DNA of 42,103 nt from Clostridiales bacterium. Its GTDB lineage: Bacteria; Bacillota; Clostridia; Lachnospirales; Anaerotignaceae. A model generated the notes under the pieces. That model searched no databases, was not told the origin of the DNA, and saw only the letters and a list, made by a program, of their open reading frames with translations. The position numbers and the translations under genes are program-made. Of this stretch, positions 1 to 8,633 are shown one piece after another. Location: positions 1-42,103 of the forward strand of contig JAGZLR010000017.1 in the NCBI GenBank assembly GCA_018364635.1, given 5' to 3'. How positions within the stretch are numbered: position 1 is the stretch's first letter; every line of letters starts with the position of its first letter.

Positions 1-2
1 TG

Positions 3-95
3 AAGTCAAATCTTTTAAAAGCTGAGAGAATTAAATTCGGAATAACTCAGAAAGAGATAAGCAAAACTTTAAATATTGATGTTTCTACATATTAT
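3..95 (+). pseudogene. XRE-type helix-turn-helix fragment, fused in frame to kdpC
   Basis: The frame is open from base 3 and the first ~31 residues read like the N-terminus of a Cro/CI (XRE) repressor: 'LLKAERIKFGITQKEISKTL' followed by 'NIDVSTYYDK', the helix-turn-helix of phage-type repressors. About base 95-105 the same frame becomes KdpC. No KdpC family member begins this way (normally a membrane helix). The piece is therefore foreign to the gene it runs into. A chimeric assembly joint is the simplest reading; a real recombination event is possible. The exact breakpoint cannot be fixed from sequence alone. Confidence 0.6.
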
Positions 96-98
96 GAT

Positions 99-455
99 AA
101 AAATGGCAATGCTTTAATGTATGCAGCACCATCAAATTTAAGTCCTGCAAGTGATGAATACCAAGCATTAGTTGCTGAACGTGTGGAAAAGCTCCGTGCG
201 GCACACCCTGACATGAAAGATATGTCAGTTCCTGTGGATCTTGTTACTTGTTCGGGAAGCGGACTTGACCCTCATATTTCTCCCGCAGCTGCACAATATC
301 AGGTGACACGGATTGCAAAAGCCAATGGTATTACAGAAGATTCTGTGAAAGAAATTATTGAAAAGTGTACAGATGGGAGGTTTCTTGGTATCTTTGGCGA
401 GGAGACAGTGAATGTCTTGGAAGTTAATTTGATGCTGGATGGTATTTTATCATAA
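99..455 (+). CDS. kdpC: Potassium-transporting ATPase KdpC subunit, C-terminal part
   Basis: This is the C-terminal ~115 residues of KdpC, the single-span subunit that stabilises the KdpFABC high-affinity K+ pump at the membrane. The family landmarks are clear: 'PSNLSPASDEY', 'VPVDLVTCSGSGLDPHISPA', then 'YQVTRIAKANGI' and 'LGIFGEETVNVLEVNLMLDG' to the natural end. Full KdpC is about 190-200 residues, so the N-terminal membrane helix and the first soluble segment are missing. They are replaced by an XRE-like fragment (bases 3-95). An ATG at 117 lacks a ribosome binding site and is not a true start. kdpA and kdpB would lie further upstream in an intact operon. The kdpDE sensor pair follows after a terminator. 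Confidence 0.9.
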   Translation, partial: KNGNALMYAAPSNLSPASDEYQALVAERVEKLRAAHPDMKDMSVPVDLVTCSGSGLDPHISPAAAQYQVTRIAKANGITEDSVKEIIEKCTDGRFLGIFGEETVNVLEVNLMLDGILS

Positions 456-459
456 ACTG

Positions 460-495
460 TAAGCAGAAAGAGATTTGTCTTTCTGCTTATCTTTA
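460..495 (+). terminator. Intrinsic terminator after kdpC
   Basis: A perfect 12-bp stem (460-471 with 478-489, 6-base loop) sits 4 bases after the kdpC stop and runs into TCTTTATATAATCTT. The U tract is imperfect. It separates the pump operon from kdpDE, although partial read-through is plausible. The rest of the gap to 733 holds no gene I can support. Confidence 0.7.
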
Positions 496-733
496 TATAA
501 TCTTAATTTGTTCTTATGATTATTTATACTTATTTTATGTTAATAAAGATAGGATAAAGAGGAAGAAAGAATTATTTAGATTGGATAGTTATTTCTTATA
601 GGAGATGATGAGAGGCATTTATTACTTTGGTAGAAAAGCGAAACGAAATATGATATCATCATTTTACAATCTTGAAAAACTATTTTCTCTGTTTTGAATT
701 AAAATAAAAGAAATCTCCAGCAGGAGGTGTTAT

Positions 734-3436
734 ATGGAAGAGAGTAGGCAAAATCCAGATCGGTTATTAAAAGCTATTCAGGAGGAAGAACAGAAAAAAA
801 ATAGAGGGCATTTAAAAATATTTTTTGGATATGCTGCAGGTGTTGGAAAAACTTATACGATGCTGAAAGCTGCACATGCCGCAAAACAACGTGGGATAGA
901 TGTGGTAGCAGGTTATATTGAACCACATGCTCGGCCGAAAACAGAAGCACTTTTAAATGGCCTTGAAATTCTTCCTACATTAAATATTGCTCATCATGGG
1001 ATAATTCTCCATGAGTTTGATATTGATGCTGCCATGAGAAGAAAGCCGCAGCTGTTGCTTGTAGATGAGTTAGCTCATACCAATGCAGAGGGATGCCGTC
1101 ATGCAAAACGTTATCAGGATATAGAGGAACTCTTGCGTGCAGGGATTAATGTTTATACTACAGTGAATGTACAGCATATTGAAAGTCTGAATGATATGGT
1201 TGCCTCTATTACTGAAATTTTAGTGAGGGAGCGAATTCCAGATTCTGTGTTTGACAATGCTGACCAGGTGGAATTAGTGGATATTGAACCGCAGGAACTC
1301 ATTGATCGGTTAAATGCAGGAGATGTGTATAGACAATCGCAGGCAAAACAAGCAGTTGAGAACTTTTTTACAGTGGAAAATTTGACGGCTCTTAGAGAAA
1401 TTGCGCTGCGCCGTTGCGCTGATAGAGTCAATATTTTGACAGAAAGCGCACGGATAAAAAGTCGCAGTGATTATCATACAGATGAGCATATCTTGGTTTG
1501 CCTTTCTTCCTCTCCAACCAATGCAAAAATTATCCGTACAGCCGCAAGAATGGCTACTGCTTTTCGAGGGGCATTTACAGGTTTATTTGTGGAAACTCCT
1601 GATTTTTCAGCAATGAATGAAAAGGACCGTAAACGATTAAATAATAATATACGTCTTGCTCAGCAGTTAGGTGCAAAAATTGAAACAGTCTATGGAGAAG
1701 ATATTCCTTTCCAAATTGCAGAGTTTGCCAGACTTTCAGGTGTATCTAAAATTGTTATTGGACGAAGTGCTGCAACCAGAAGTCGGTTGTTTGGTAAGTT
1801 GACCCTAACAGAAAAGTTAATTGCTCATGCGCCTAATTTGGATGTACATATCATTCCAGATACAGTTTCAGGCACCACAGGTTATCGTCCTAAAAAAGTG
1901 AAGAAAGGTATGAATGTTGTATTTTCTGCCTCTGATATTCTAAAAAGTATTGGAATATTGGTTGTCATCAGTTGTATTGGTGTTATTTTTCAAAATTTAG
2001 GCTTTGCGGAATCCAATATTATTACGATTTATGTCTTAGGTGTGCTGATTATTTCTGTAATCACAAAGTATCAGATTTACAGTTTGATTTCTTCCGTGGT
2101 CGGCGTTCTTGTATTTAATTTTTTGTTCACAGAACCAAAGTTTACGCTGCATGCTTATGGACAGGGCTATCCTGTGACTTTTCTCATTATGTTTTTAGCT
2201 GCCTGTATCACAGGATCTCTTGCTATTCGTCTTAAAAACCATGCGAAGTTATCCGCACAGGCAGCATTTCGCACAAAAATTTTGTTTGATACCAATCAAA
2301 TGTTACAAAAGGCAAAAAGTCGTAATGAGATTGTATCCGCAACAGCTAACCAGCTGATAAAATTGCTTGGCAAGGATGTAATTTTTTATTTAGAAGAAAA
2401 TGGAGTACTGGATGTTCCACAAGTTTTTGCTATAGCAGAAACAGAACTAGATGATAGTTGCCTTACTGATAATGAAAAGGCTGTTGCTGGTTGGGTATTT
2501 AAAAACAATAAGCATGCAGGAGCGACCACTGCAACGCTGTCGAACTCGAAATGCCTGTATCTGGCTGTTAGAGTTAATGAACGAGTATATGGTGTTGTTG
2601 GAATTGTGATGGAAGATCAACCATTAGATGCATTTGAAAATAGTATTTTGCTTTCGATTCTTGGAGAATGTGCATTATCTCTTGAAAACGAAAAAAATGC
2701 TAGAGAAAAGGAAGAAGCAGAGATTTTGGCAAAAAATGAACAGTTGAGAGCAAATTTACTTAGAGCGATTTCACATGATTTGAGAACACCTTTAACATCA
2801 ATTTCGGGCAATGCAAGTAATCTTCTGTCTAATGGCAGTGCGTTTGACGAAGAGACAAAAAAACAGCTTTATACAGATATTTATGATGATTCTATGTGGT
2901 TGATTAATTTAGTGGAAAATTTGTTGGCAGTGACGCGTATTGAGGAAGGAAGATTAAATCTGCGTATTTCTGAAGATTTAATCGATGATGTGATAACGGA
3001 GGCTTTGCATCATGTAAACCGCAGGAGAGTGGAGCATCATATTGAGGTAAAGAATGAGGAAGAATTTCTTTTAGCGAAAATGGATGCAAAACTTATTGTT
3101 CAAGTTATTATAAATATTGTAGATAATGCGATCAAATATACGCCAAAGGAATCCAATATTTTGATTACTACAAAAAAACAGGGTGACAAGATAGTCGTTT
3201 CTATTGCCGATGATGGTGAAGGAATCCCTGATGCAATGAAACCAAGAATATTTGACATGTTTTATAGTGGAGCAAATAAAATTGCTGATAGTCGTCGTAG
3301 TCTTGGCCTTGGTCTTTCTCTATGCAAGTCCATTATCAATGCTCATGGTGGCACGATTTCCGTTTCAGATCATATACCGCATGGGACAGAGTTTACGTTT
3401 ACATTACCAATAGGGGAGGCAGAAATACATGAATAA
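734..3436 (+). CDS. kdpD: Sensor histidine kinase KdpD
   Basis: This is the 900-residue membrane sensor kinase that controls the Kdp potassium pump. Domain order is canonical. The N-terminal KdpD domain has a P-loop-like GYAAGVGKT at 32-40 and LLLVDELAHTN near 107-117. A universal-stress-protein (USP) domain spans about 250-375. Four membrane helices (DUF4118) lie at about 395-500, followed by a GAF-like stretch. HisKA carries the phospho-acceptor H681 (HDLRTP), and the HATPase has N, G1 and G2 boxes (NIVDNAIKYT, DDGEGIP, GLGLSL). Residues 258-285 fit S-x-S-x20-F-T-G-x-F, close to the c-di-AMP motif S-x-S-x20-F-T-A-x-Y described for Staphylococcus KdpD. AGGAGG lies 6 bases before the ATG. The gene overlaps kdpE by 8 bases, so the two are translationally coupled. 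Confidence 0.96.
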   Translation: MEESRQNPDRLLKAIQEEEQKKNRGHLKIFFGYAAGVGKTYTMLKAAHAAKQRGIDVVAGYIEPHARPKTEALLNGLEILPTLNIAHHGIILHEFDIDAAMRRKPQLLLVDELAHTNAEGCRHAKRYQDIEELLRAGINVYTTVNVQHIESLNDMVASITEILVRERIPDSVFDNADQVELVDIEPQELIDRLNAGDVYRQSQAKQAVENFFTVENLTALREIALRRCADRVNILTESARIKSRSDYHTDEHILVCLSSSPTNAKIIRTAARMATAFRGAFTGLFVETPDFSAMNEKDRKRLNNNIRLAQQLGAKIETVYGEDIPFQIAEFARLSGVSKIVIGRSAATRSRLFGKLTLTEKLIAHAPNLDVHIIPDTVSGTTGYRPKKVKKGMNVVFSASDILKSIGILVVISCIGVIFQNLGFAESNIITIYVLGVLIISVITKYQIYSLISSVVGVLVFNFLFTEPKFTLHAYGQGYPVTFLIMFLAACITGSLAIRLKNHAKLSAQAAFRTKILFDTNQMLQKAKSRNEIVSATANQLIKLLGKDVIFYLEENGVLDVPQVFAIAETELDDSCLTDNEKAVAGWVFKNNKHAGATTATLSNSKCLYLAVRVNERVYGVVGIVMEDQPLDAFENSILLSILGECALSLENEKNAREKEEAEILAKNEQLRANLLRAISHDLRTPLTSISGNASNLLSNGSAFDEETKKQLYTDIYDDSMWLINLVENLLAVTRIEEGRLNLRISEDLIDDVITEALHHVNRRRVEHHIEVKNEEEFLLAKMDAKLIVQVIINIVDNAIKYTPKESNILITTKKQGDKIVVSIADDGEGIPDAMKPRIFDMFYSGANKIADSRRSLGLGLSLCKSIINAHGGTISVSDHIPHGTEFTFTLPIGEAEIHE

Positions 3437-4130
3437 ACCACTAATTTTAGTTGTAGAGGATGATTCTTCTGTAAAAAATTTGATTACAACGACATTAAAA
3501 GCTCATGAATACCGTTACTTAACGGCACAAAATGGAGCAGCTGCAATTTTAGAAGCTTCGTCTCATAACCCTGATATTGTCCTATTGGATTTGGGACTTC
3601 CAGACATGGATGGATGCGAGGTAATTCAAAAAATTCGTACATGGTCCAGCATGCCTATTATTGTTATTAGTGCTCGCAGCGAGGATACTGATAAAATTGA
3701 AGCTTTGGATGCAGGTGCAGATGACTATCTCACTAAGCCTTTTTCAGTAGAAGAGCTGTTAGCAAGGCTTAGGGTTACTCAGCGGCGGTTAATTATGATA
3801 CAGAACAGGATACTGTCAGAAGAATCTGTTTTTATGAATGGTCAGCTTCGTATTGATTATGCCGCAGGGTGTGCGTACCTTGGAGAAGAAGAACTACACT
3901 TAACACCTATTGAATATAAATTATTGTGTCTGCTTGCAAAAAATGTAGGAAAAGTTCTAACACATACCTTTATTACGCAAAGTATTTGGGGAAGTAGTTG
4001 GGATAATGATATTGCCTCTTTGCGTGTCTTTATGGCAACCCTTCGAAAGAAAATAGAGGTAGAACCAAGTTCTCCTCAATATATCCAAACGCATATTGGT
4101 GTTGGATACCGAATGTTGAAAGTAGAGTGA
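3429..4130 (+). CDS. kdpE: Response regulator KdpE
   Basis: OmpR/PhoB-family regulator of 233 residues, the partner of KdpD. The receiver domain has the acidic pair E10-D11-D12, phospho-acceptor D54 in 'VLLDLGLPDMDG', the conserved Thr/Ser (VISARS) and K in 'DDYLTKPFSVEELLAR'. The C-terminal winged helix (about 130-233) includes 'LTPIEYKLLCLLAKN', 'GKVLTH' and 'VFMATLRKKIE', with 'IQTHIGVGYRM' in the wing. Phosphorylated KdpE normally activates the kdp promoter when potassium is low. The start ATG lies inside the last codons of kdpD. A terminator follows 10 bases after the stop, so kdpDE is a two-gene unit. Confidence 0.95.
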   Translation: MNKPLILVVEDDSSVKNLITTTLKAHEYRYLTAQNGAAAILEASSHNPDIVLLDLGLPDMDGCEVIQKIRTWSSMPIIVISARSEDTDKIEALDAGADDYLTKPFSVEELLARLRVTQRRLIMIQNRILSEESVFMNGQLRIDYAAGCAYLGEEELHLTPIEYKLLCLLAKNVGKVLTHTFITQSIWGSSWDNDIASLRVFMATLRKKIEVEPSSPQYIQTHIGVGYRMLKVE

Positions 4131-4139
4131 AAAAGAAAG

Positions 4140-4175
4140 ATCCGTTTGATTCCCCATAGTCAAACGGATTTTTTG
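4140..4175 (+). terminator. Terminator after kdpE
   Basis: Perfect 10-bp stem (4140-4149 with 4160-4169), 10-base loop, followed by TTTTTTG. Typical Rho-independent terminator. Confidence 0.9.
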
Positions 4176-4342
4176 TCTATTAAAAGATATAATTTTAAAG
4201 ATTTATAGATTTGAAAGGTCAGAAAAAAGTATGGTTCAAAGAACAAGTTCAATGAATTGTATAAAAAGTATAGGAACGAATAGCTTCTTATAAGATAAAG
4301 AAAAATATTTTTGACTATGATAAGTTTTATTGTAAAAAATTG

Positions 4343-4351
4343 TGATATAAT
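4343..4351 (+). promoter_or_regulatory. Extended -10 promoter
   Basis: TGATATAAT is a perfect extended -10 (TG-n-TATAAT). No good -35 lies 16-18 bases upstream, which is usual for extended -10 promoters. Transcription would start near 4358, some 20 bases before the small membrane protein gene. Confidence 0.6.
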
Positions 4352-4377
4352 ATAGAAAAACGAGAGGGAGGATGTCT

Positions 4378-4605
4378 ATGACAGATTATACCTTGGCATT
4401 AATAATGGGCTCCTTGATTGGAGGAGCAGTTGTAGGAGCAATACCTGGAATTGCAGGTGCGGTTAAGGGGAAACTTGGCCTTGCACTAACGGGTTTTATT
4501 GCTTGCATTGTGTGTAACTTTATTTTAGGTTTGTTACTTTCTATTCCATGTTGTATTCTATTCCTGTTTTTTATTTTCAAAAAAGAGAAAGAGGATAGGC
4601 TTTAG
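4378..4605 (+). CDS. Small two-helix membrane protein of unknown function
   Basis: 75-residue hydrophobic protein. I chose the ATG at 4378 because GGGAGG (4366-4371) sits 6 bases upstream; the ATG at 4372 would have no spacing. Two membrane helices are visible: a Gly/Ala-rich first one (residues ~6-30, with GGAVVGAIPGIAGAVKGK) and a longer second one (~33-65). They are followed by a short charged tail KKEKEDRL that probably faces the cytoplasm. The glycine-rich first helix recalls small proteins with GlsB/YeaQ-like or glycine-zipper segments, but I cannot assign a family. It stands alone behind its own promoter, between the kdpE terminator and a convergent HAD gene. No function is proposed. 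Confidence 0.65.
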   Translation: MTDYTLALIMGSLIGGAVVGAIPGIAGAVKGKLGLALTGFIACIVCNFILGLLLSIPCCILFLFFIFKKEKEDRL

Positions 4606-4850
4606 TTTCTTATTCTACCAGTTAAGGTTCTTATTTCATACTTTTGAGGCGATCACTACAAGAAATATATGTTTTGTACTTGTCTGAAATAGAATTTCAA
4701 ATGTCAATAATACACAAAAAAATAAAATCAGTTGTCCTTTAATAAATTTGAAGTAGATATGACAAAAAATAGAAGAGAATAAAGATCCAATTAGTTGTAC
4801 TGTTGATAAGTGTAGACTAGAACACTAAAAATATAAGAAATTATAGAAGT

Positions 4851-4884
4851 AAAAAAGAGCGTAAGAAGAAACGCTCTTTTTTAT
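4851..4884. terminator. Bidirectional terminator before the HAD gene end
   Basis: Perfect 12-bp stem (4851-4862 with 4871-4882) with A-rich and T-rich flanks, so it works in either direction. It contains the stop codon of the leftward HAD gene and also closes the rightward unit from 4378. The 4606-4850 stretch otherwise holds nothing I recognise. Confidence 0.85.
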
Positions 4885-5699
4885 AAGCAAAATTTTTCTA
4901 TAGCATAGGCAACACCGCAGTCATCATTTGTTTTGGTGATAAAAGAAGCTTTTTTCTTTAGAGCTTCTTCGCCATTTTCCATAGCGCAGGAAAAACCTGC
5001 AAATTCAAACATTGGTATGTCATTATAACTATCTCCAAACACCATAACTTGACTTGCGGGAATATTTAAGTATTGGCATAAGCCTTGCAAGCCATTTGCC
5101 TTATTGGCGTCATATCGACTCACTTCAATCAACCGTGGAAGGGAAGTGGTAAGATTGATTGCAGGGTTAGTTTCAAGCTCTTTCCATAAAGCTTCTGTGG
5201 ATTTTTGATCTGGAAGATTGATATTAATTTTTTCTATGTCGTTTGGTTGGGACAATAAAAATTCTGATAAATTTGCAACAGCGGTTCTAGTACGTTTAAT
5301 TAAAGCTGCGCGAACGGGAGAAACGCCATAGTGTTCAGGATTTTTTAAAAAACGTTCTTCAGCATAAGCTTTTCCTTCGATATACAGATCAAGGTAAGGG
5401 TCATAAGGAGAAAGAAAATCAATCAATTCCTTTACAGTTTTTTTGAGAAGTAAAGCACTATATACAGTTTTATTTTGGGAAAGTTCTAGTGCACGGGCAC
5501 CGTTTGATGTGACAGCATAGGAAATACCAATACTTTTTAGTTCTTCAGGCAGAGCATTTGCTGTGCGGCCCGTTGTCGGCACTACAAAAATCCCGTGTTC
5601 CAACGCTTTTTTTAATGCAAGACGATTAGGTTGAGGAAGATGGTTTGTCTGGTCCATTGTAGTACCGTCTAGATCGATGGCAATGAGTTTAATATCCAT
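4881..5699 (-). CDS. Cof-type HAD-IIB phosphatase
   Basis: 272-residue haloacid-dehalogenase-superfamily hydrolase of the Cof subfamily, which usually dephosphorylates sugar phosphates or related small metabolites in the cytoplasm. Motif I is 'IAIDLDGTTMD' (nucleophile D9, acid/base D11). Motif II is the Thr in 'VVPTTGRT'. Motif III is the lysine region 'DANKANGLQGLCQYLNI', and motif IV is 'MVFGDSYNDIPMFEFAG'. The C2B cap lies between motifs II and III. Length matches the family (260-280). It is transcribed alone, towards kdpDE. The substrate cannot be told from sequence. Confidence 0.9.
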   Translation of the reverse strand: MDIKLIAIDLDGTTMDQTNHLPQPNRLALKKALEHGIFVVPTTGRTANALPEELKSIGISYAVTSNGARALELSQNKTVYSALLLKKTVKELIDFLSPYDPYLDLYIEGKAYAEERFLKNPEHYGVSPVRAALIKRTRTAVANLSEFLLSQPNDIEKININLPDQKSTEALWKELETNPAINLTTSLPRLIEVSRYDANKANGLQGLCQYLNIPASQVMVFGDSYNDIPMFEFAGFSCAMENGEEALKKKASFITKTNDDCGVAYAIEKFCL

Positions 5700-5865
5700 T
5701 TGTGTAGCTCCTTATGTATATTCCAATGGGAATAAGAAATGATAACTAATAATCGGTAGAAACATACATTTTATGAAGTAAGAAAACGATTTTTTATACT
5801 TATCAGTATAGCTTCTAAGATAAAGACTTTCAATAGTATCAATGAGGAAAGTATAATTCTAGGGG

Positions 5866-5894
5866 TTGAATTTTTTTGTTTGATTATGTATTAT
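5866..5894 (+). promoter_or_regulatory. Sigma-A promoter for the sugar transferase operon
   Basis: TTGAAT (5866-5871), 17-base spacer, TATTAT (5889-5894). The predicted start near 5901 leaves a ~45-base leader before the ATG at 5946. Confidence 0.6.
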
Positions 5895-5945
5895 ATTATC
5901 TGTAATAGGTGAAGTTTGACCTGTTGACAAGCAGGGAGTTGATAA

Positions 5946-7358
5946 ATGTTGAGCAGTTATAAATCATTTTCTTCTAAGGTGATTTTTATGGCGATAGATA
6001 TTCTTTCTATCGTTTTTGCGTTAATAACAAGTATTTGGCTGCGTTTTTATTCGGGTTTTTTTGTAGAAGTGGAAGGAATTCAAATTATCAATGAGTACTT
6101 TGCTTCCCTCTTTGTAATTATTCCTGTATATATTGTGATTTATTTCTCAACACATTTATACAAAAAAAGCTTTGAGATGGATTATTTTAAAGAGATCAGA
6201 AAAATTTTGGGGAGCAATATGATTGCTGCCTTAGTTTTGATGTCTATCACGTTTATGGTCCGGCTTGGTACTAATTTTTCCAGATGGACTTTAGTATTTT
6301 TTATTGGGTTTAATATTCTGTATGATATTGTTTTTCGGTTGATCTATCGAATAGTTTTAATACAAATATTGCGCAAAGGGCCTCATTATCATATTCTAGT
6401 CTTAGGGACAGGAAAATTAGCGGCAATGTATTTGAAACAAGCACAAAAGTACAAAAAATTAGGCTATGAAATTGTAGGGCTTCTTGCCTCATCCGAACAG
6501 TTTCTGGACAAAGAGATTTTAGGTTATTCTGTCTTAGGGACATTTGACGAGTTTCATAAATTGCATCAAAAATATCATTTTAATGAGGTTGTTGTGGCAC
6601 TTCATATAGGAGATGCTTCTTATATTCAGCAGATTTTAAATTTCTGTGATGCGGAAGGTGTTCGTATTCGTATTATTCCAGGATATTATGAATATATGAA
6701 ATACAGTACCTACATTGAGGATTTTGAGGGAATCCCAATTTTGACTGTCAGAGGTGTGCCTTTAGATCAGCCGTTCCATAGATTTGTTAAACGAGTATTT
6801 GATATTGGTTTTTCTATTTTTGCTTTAGTGATTAGCTCACCTCTTTTAATTTTCATTATGCTGATACAAAAAATAGAGTCCCCAAAGGATAAAATATTTT
6901 TTTTACAAGAACGGGTGGGACTTAATAATGAAACGTTTATTATGTATAAATTTCGCTCTATGAAGGATTTGCCGCCAGAACTAGAAGAAAAACAGTGGTC
7001 AAAAGAAAATGATCCTAGGGTGACAAAATTTGGAAAATTTTTAAGGAAAACCAGTTTAGATGAATTTCCGCAGTTTGTTAATGTTCTGAAAGGTGATATG
7101 AGTGTCGTAGGGCCACGACCAGAACGTCCTTTTTGGGTGGGGCAGTTTAAAGGTGATATTCCTCAATATATGTTGCGGCATTATGTGAAAAGTGGAATTA
7201 CAGGTTGGGCACAAGTTAATGGACTACGGGGAGATACTTCAATTGAAGAGAGAGTAAAATTTGATAACTACTATATCCAAAATTGGAGTCTTCTATTTGA
7301 TATTAAAATTATTTTCCTCACTGTTTTTGGTAAAAATACCAAGCATAATGCTTATTAA
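5946..7358 (+). CDS. Undecaprenyl-phosphate sugar phosphotransferase (WcaJ/CpsE type)
   Basis: 470-residue initiating glycosyl-1-phosphate transferase. It loads the first sugar phosphate (glucose-1-P or a related hexose) onto undecaprenyl phosphate at the inner membrane for exopolysaccharide or capsule assembly. The N-terminal half has four to five membrane helices (about 10-150). A Rossmann-like CoA-binding-type domain follows, with 'HILVLGTGKLAAMYLKQ'. The C-terminal bacterial sugar-transferase domain begins with 'VKRVFDIGFSIFAL' and a membrane hairpin, then 'FLQERVGLNNETFIMYKFRSM', 'LRKTSLDEFPQFVNVLKGDM' and 'SVVGPRPERP'. Length matches the family. No other polysaccharide gene is next to it: a DUF402 gene follows after 11 bases, so it is probably a stand-alone initiator. 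Confidence 0.92.
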   Translation: MLSSYKSFSSKVIFMAIDILSIVFALITSIWLRFYSGFFVEVEGIQIINEYFASLFVIIPVYIVIYFSTHLYKKSFEMDYFKEIRKILGSNMIAALVLMSITFMVRLGTNFSRWTLVFFIGFNILYDIVFRLIYRIVLIQILRKGPHYHILVLGTGKLAAMYLKQAQKYKKLGYEIVGLLASSEQFLDKEILGYSVLGTFDEFHKLHQKYHFNEVVVALHIGDASYIQQILNFCDAEGVRIRIIPGYYEYMKYSTYIEDFEGIPILTVRGVPLDQPFHRFVKRVFDIGFSIFALVISSPLLIFIMLIQKIESPKDKIFFLQERVGLNNETFIMYKFRSMKDLPPELEEKQWSKENDPRVTKFGKFLRKTSLDEFPQFVNVLKGDMSVVGPRPERPFWVGQFKGDIPQYMLRHYVKSGITGWAQVNGLRGDTSIEERVKFDNYYIQNWSLLFDIKIIFLTVFGKNTKHNAY

Positions 7359-7369
7359 GGAGGATCACA

Positions 7370-7849
7370 ATGGAGCAGTTTTCCCTTTATAGAAAAAGAT
7401 TTATACCAGAAGAGATTGTTCCCCTAAAAAATGATAAAATTATTTATGCTGATGACGAAGTAATTGTTACAAAATGGAACACACTGCGTCCGAAAAAAGA
7501 ATTTTCTCAGGGCATTAGTTGTGCCTTTTGGAAAAAAGGATATAAAATTAGTAAATTTATGGACGACTGTGGAAATTTGGTATATTATTATTGTGATATT
7601 ATAGATGTAACTTATCATGAGGACAAAAAAGAATATATCATGACAGATCTGTTGGCTGATATCAAAATTTATGGTGATGGAAAAGTGGAAGTGGTTGATC
7701 TGGATGAGATTGCAGATGCAATGGAACAGGGACTGATTACGCAGCAGATGGCAATGACTGCTTTACGACGATTAAATGACTTATTGCAGATCATTTATCA
7801 AGGGAACTTTGAAACACTGATTTATAATTATATGGAAAAAGTAGAATAG
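7370..7849 (+). CDS. DUF402-family protein
   Basis: 159-residue protein with the DUF402 fold. Some members are nucleoside tri/diphosphatases and others are linked to ribonuclease E/G. The family pattern is visible: 'VVTKWNTLRPK', 'GISCAFWKKGYKISKFMDDC', 'VYYYCDIID', 'YIMTDLLADIKIYGDGKVEV', and an Asp/Glu-rich helix 'DLDEIADAMEQGLI'. The acidic residues that bind metal in characterised members (YYYCDI, TDLLAD, VVDLDE) are kept. It lies 11 bases after the sugar transferase with an AGGAGG site and is probably co-transcribed with it and with radC. Its substrate is unknown here. Confidence 0.85.
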   Translation: MEQFSLYRKRFIPEEIVPLKNDKIIYADDEVIVTKWNTLRPKKEFSQGISCAFWKKGYKISKFMDDCGNLVYYYCDIIDVTYHEDKKEYIMTDLLADIKIYGDGKVEVVDLDEIADAMEQGLITQQMAMTALRRLNDLLQIIYQGNFETLIYNYMEKVE

Positions 7850-7877
7850 GACAAGGCAAGGATAGAATAAAGAGAAA

Positions 7878-8612
7878 ATGCATAGAGATAAAACGACAAC
7901 AAAAACTGCTAAAAGTGGAAAAGAACCAAAAAAAGAAAATGTCCATGCAGGGCACAGAAAAAGAATGAGAGAAAAATGTATTGCTAATGGTACGAGGGCT
8001 CTACAAAATCATGAATTGATTGAAATGCTTTTGTATTATTGTATCCCAATGAAAGACACAAATGTAATGGCACATAAAGTAATGAATACATTTGGATCTT
8101 TTCAAAATCTATTAAGCTCTGATTTTTTGGACATTAAGAATAGATGTGGGTTTAATGACAGCTCTGCTTTATTTTTTAATTTAATCGGAGAGCTATATAA
8201 ACGCAGTAAAATGGAGGAGTTTACTGATGCACCTAAACTAAATAATGGAGTCATTGCTGGAGAGTATGCAATTTCGCTTCTTTCAAGCGAAAAAGTAGAA
8301 AAATTCTATATGCTGTGTTTGGATGTCCAATGCCGGTTGATTTCAACAATACTCCTAGGTACTGGTACATCTACTGGAGCAACAGTTTCTTTTCGTACAG
8401 TTGTAGATGAATCTATTCGCTGTAATGCTGTGAAAGTAATTTTTACTCATAATCATCCTGGTGGCACGACAAAACCATCGAAGGAAGATTTAATTTTGAC
8501 AAGACAATTAAGTCAATTATTAAAACAGATTGAAGTTGAGGTAGTTGACCATATTATTGTAGCAGGAAAAGAATGTCTTAGTATTGGTGAAGTTGCTGGT
8601 AAATTTCAGTAA
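7878..8612 (+). CDS. radC: RadC-family JAB/MPN-domain protein
   Basis: 244 residues with the RadC/YsxA architecture. An N-terminal UPF0758 helix-hairpin region contains 'GHRKRMREKC' and 'ALQNHELIEMLLYYCIP'. The C-terminal JAB1/MPN metalloprotease-like domain has metal motif H191-x-H193-x10-D204 (THNHPGG...KPSKED). The biological role is unsettled in the literature; the old link to DNA repair is doubtful. The ribosome binding site is weak (AAAGAGAAA). The leading 20 residues are Lys/Thr-rich and variable. The gene sits between DUF402 and PspC genes on the same strand and probably shares their transcript. Confidence 0.9.
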   Translation: MHRDKTTTKTAKSGKEPKKENVHAGHRKRMREKCIANGTRALQNHELIEMLLYYCIPMKDTNVMAHKVMNTFGSFQNLLSSDFLDIKNRCGFNDSSALFFNLIGELYKRSKMEEFTDAPKLNNGVIAGEYAISLLSSEKVEKFYMLCLDVQCRLISTILLGTGTSTGATVSFRTVVDESIRCNAVKVIFTHNHPGGTTKPSKEDLILTRQLSQLLKQIEVEVVDHIIVAGKECLSIGEVAGKFQ

Positions 8613-8633
8613 GGAAAGAAGGGAGATGAAGCG

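Noticed and set aside
490..733. c-di-AMP (ydaO-type) or K+ riboswitch in the kdpD leader
   Set aside because: None of the conserved cores of those classes could be found; the region is AT-rich without stable paired elements.
1153..1431. 92-residue minus-strand ORF inside kdpD
   Set aside because: Antisense shadow of a well-conserved coding region with no start signal; the same holds for the other minus-strand ORFs inside known genes.
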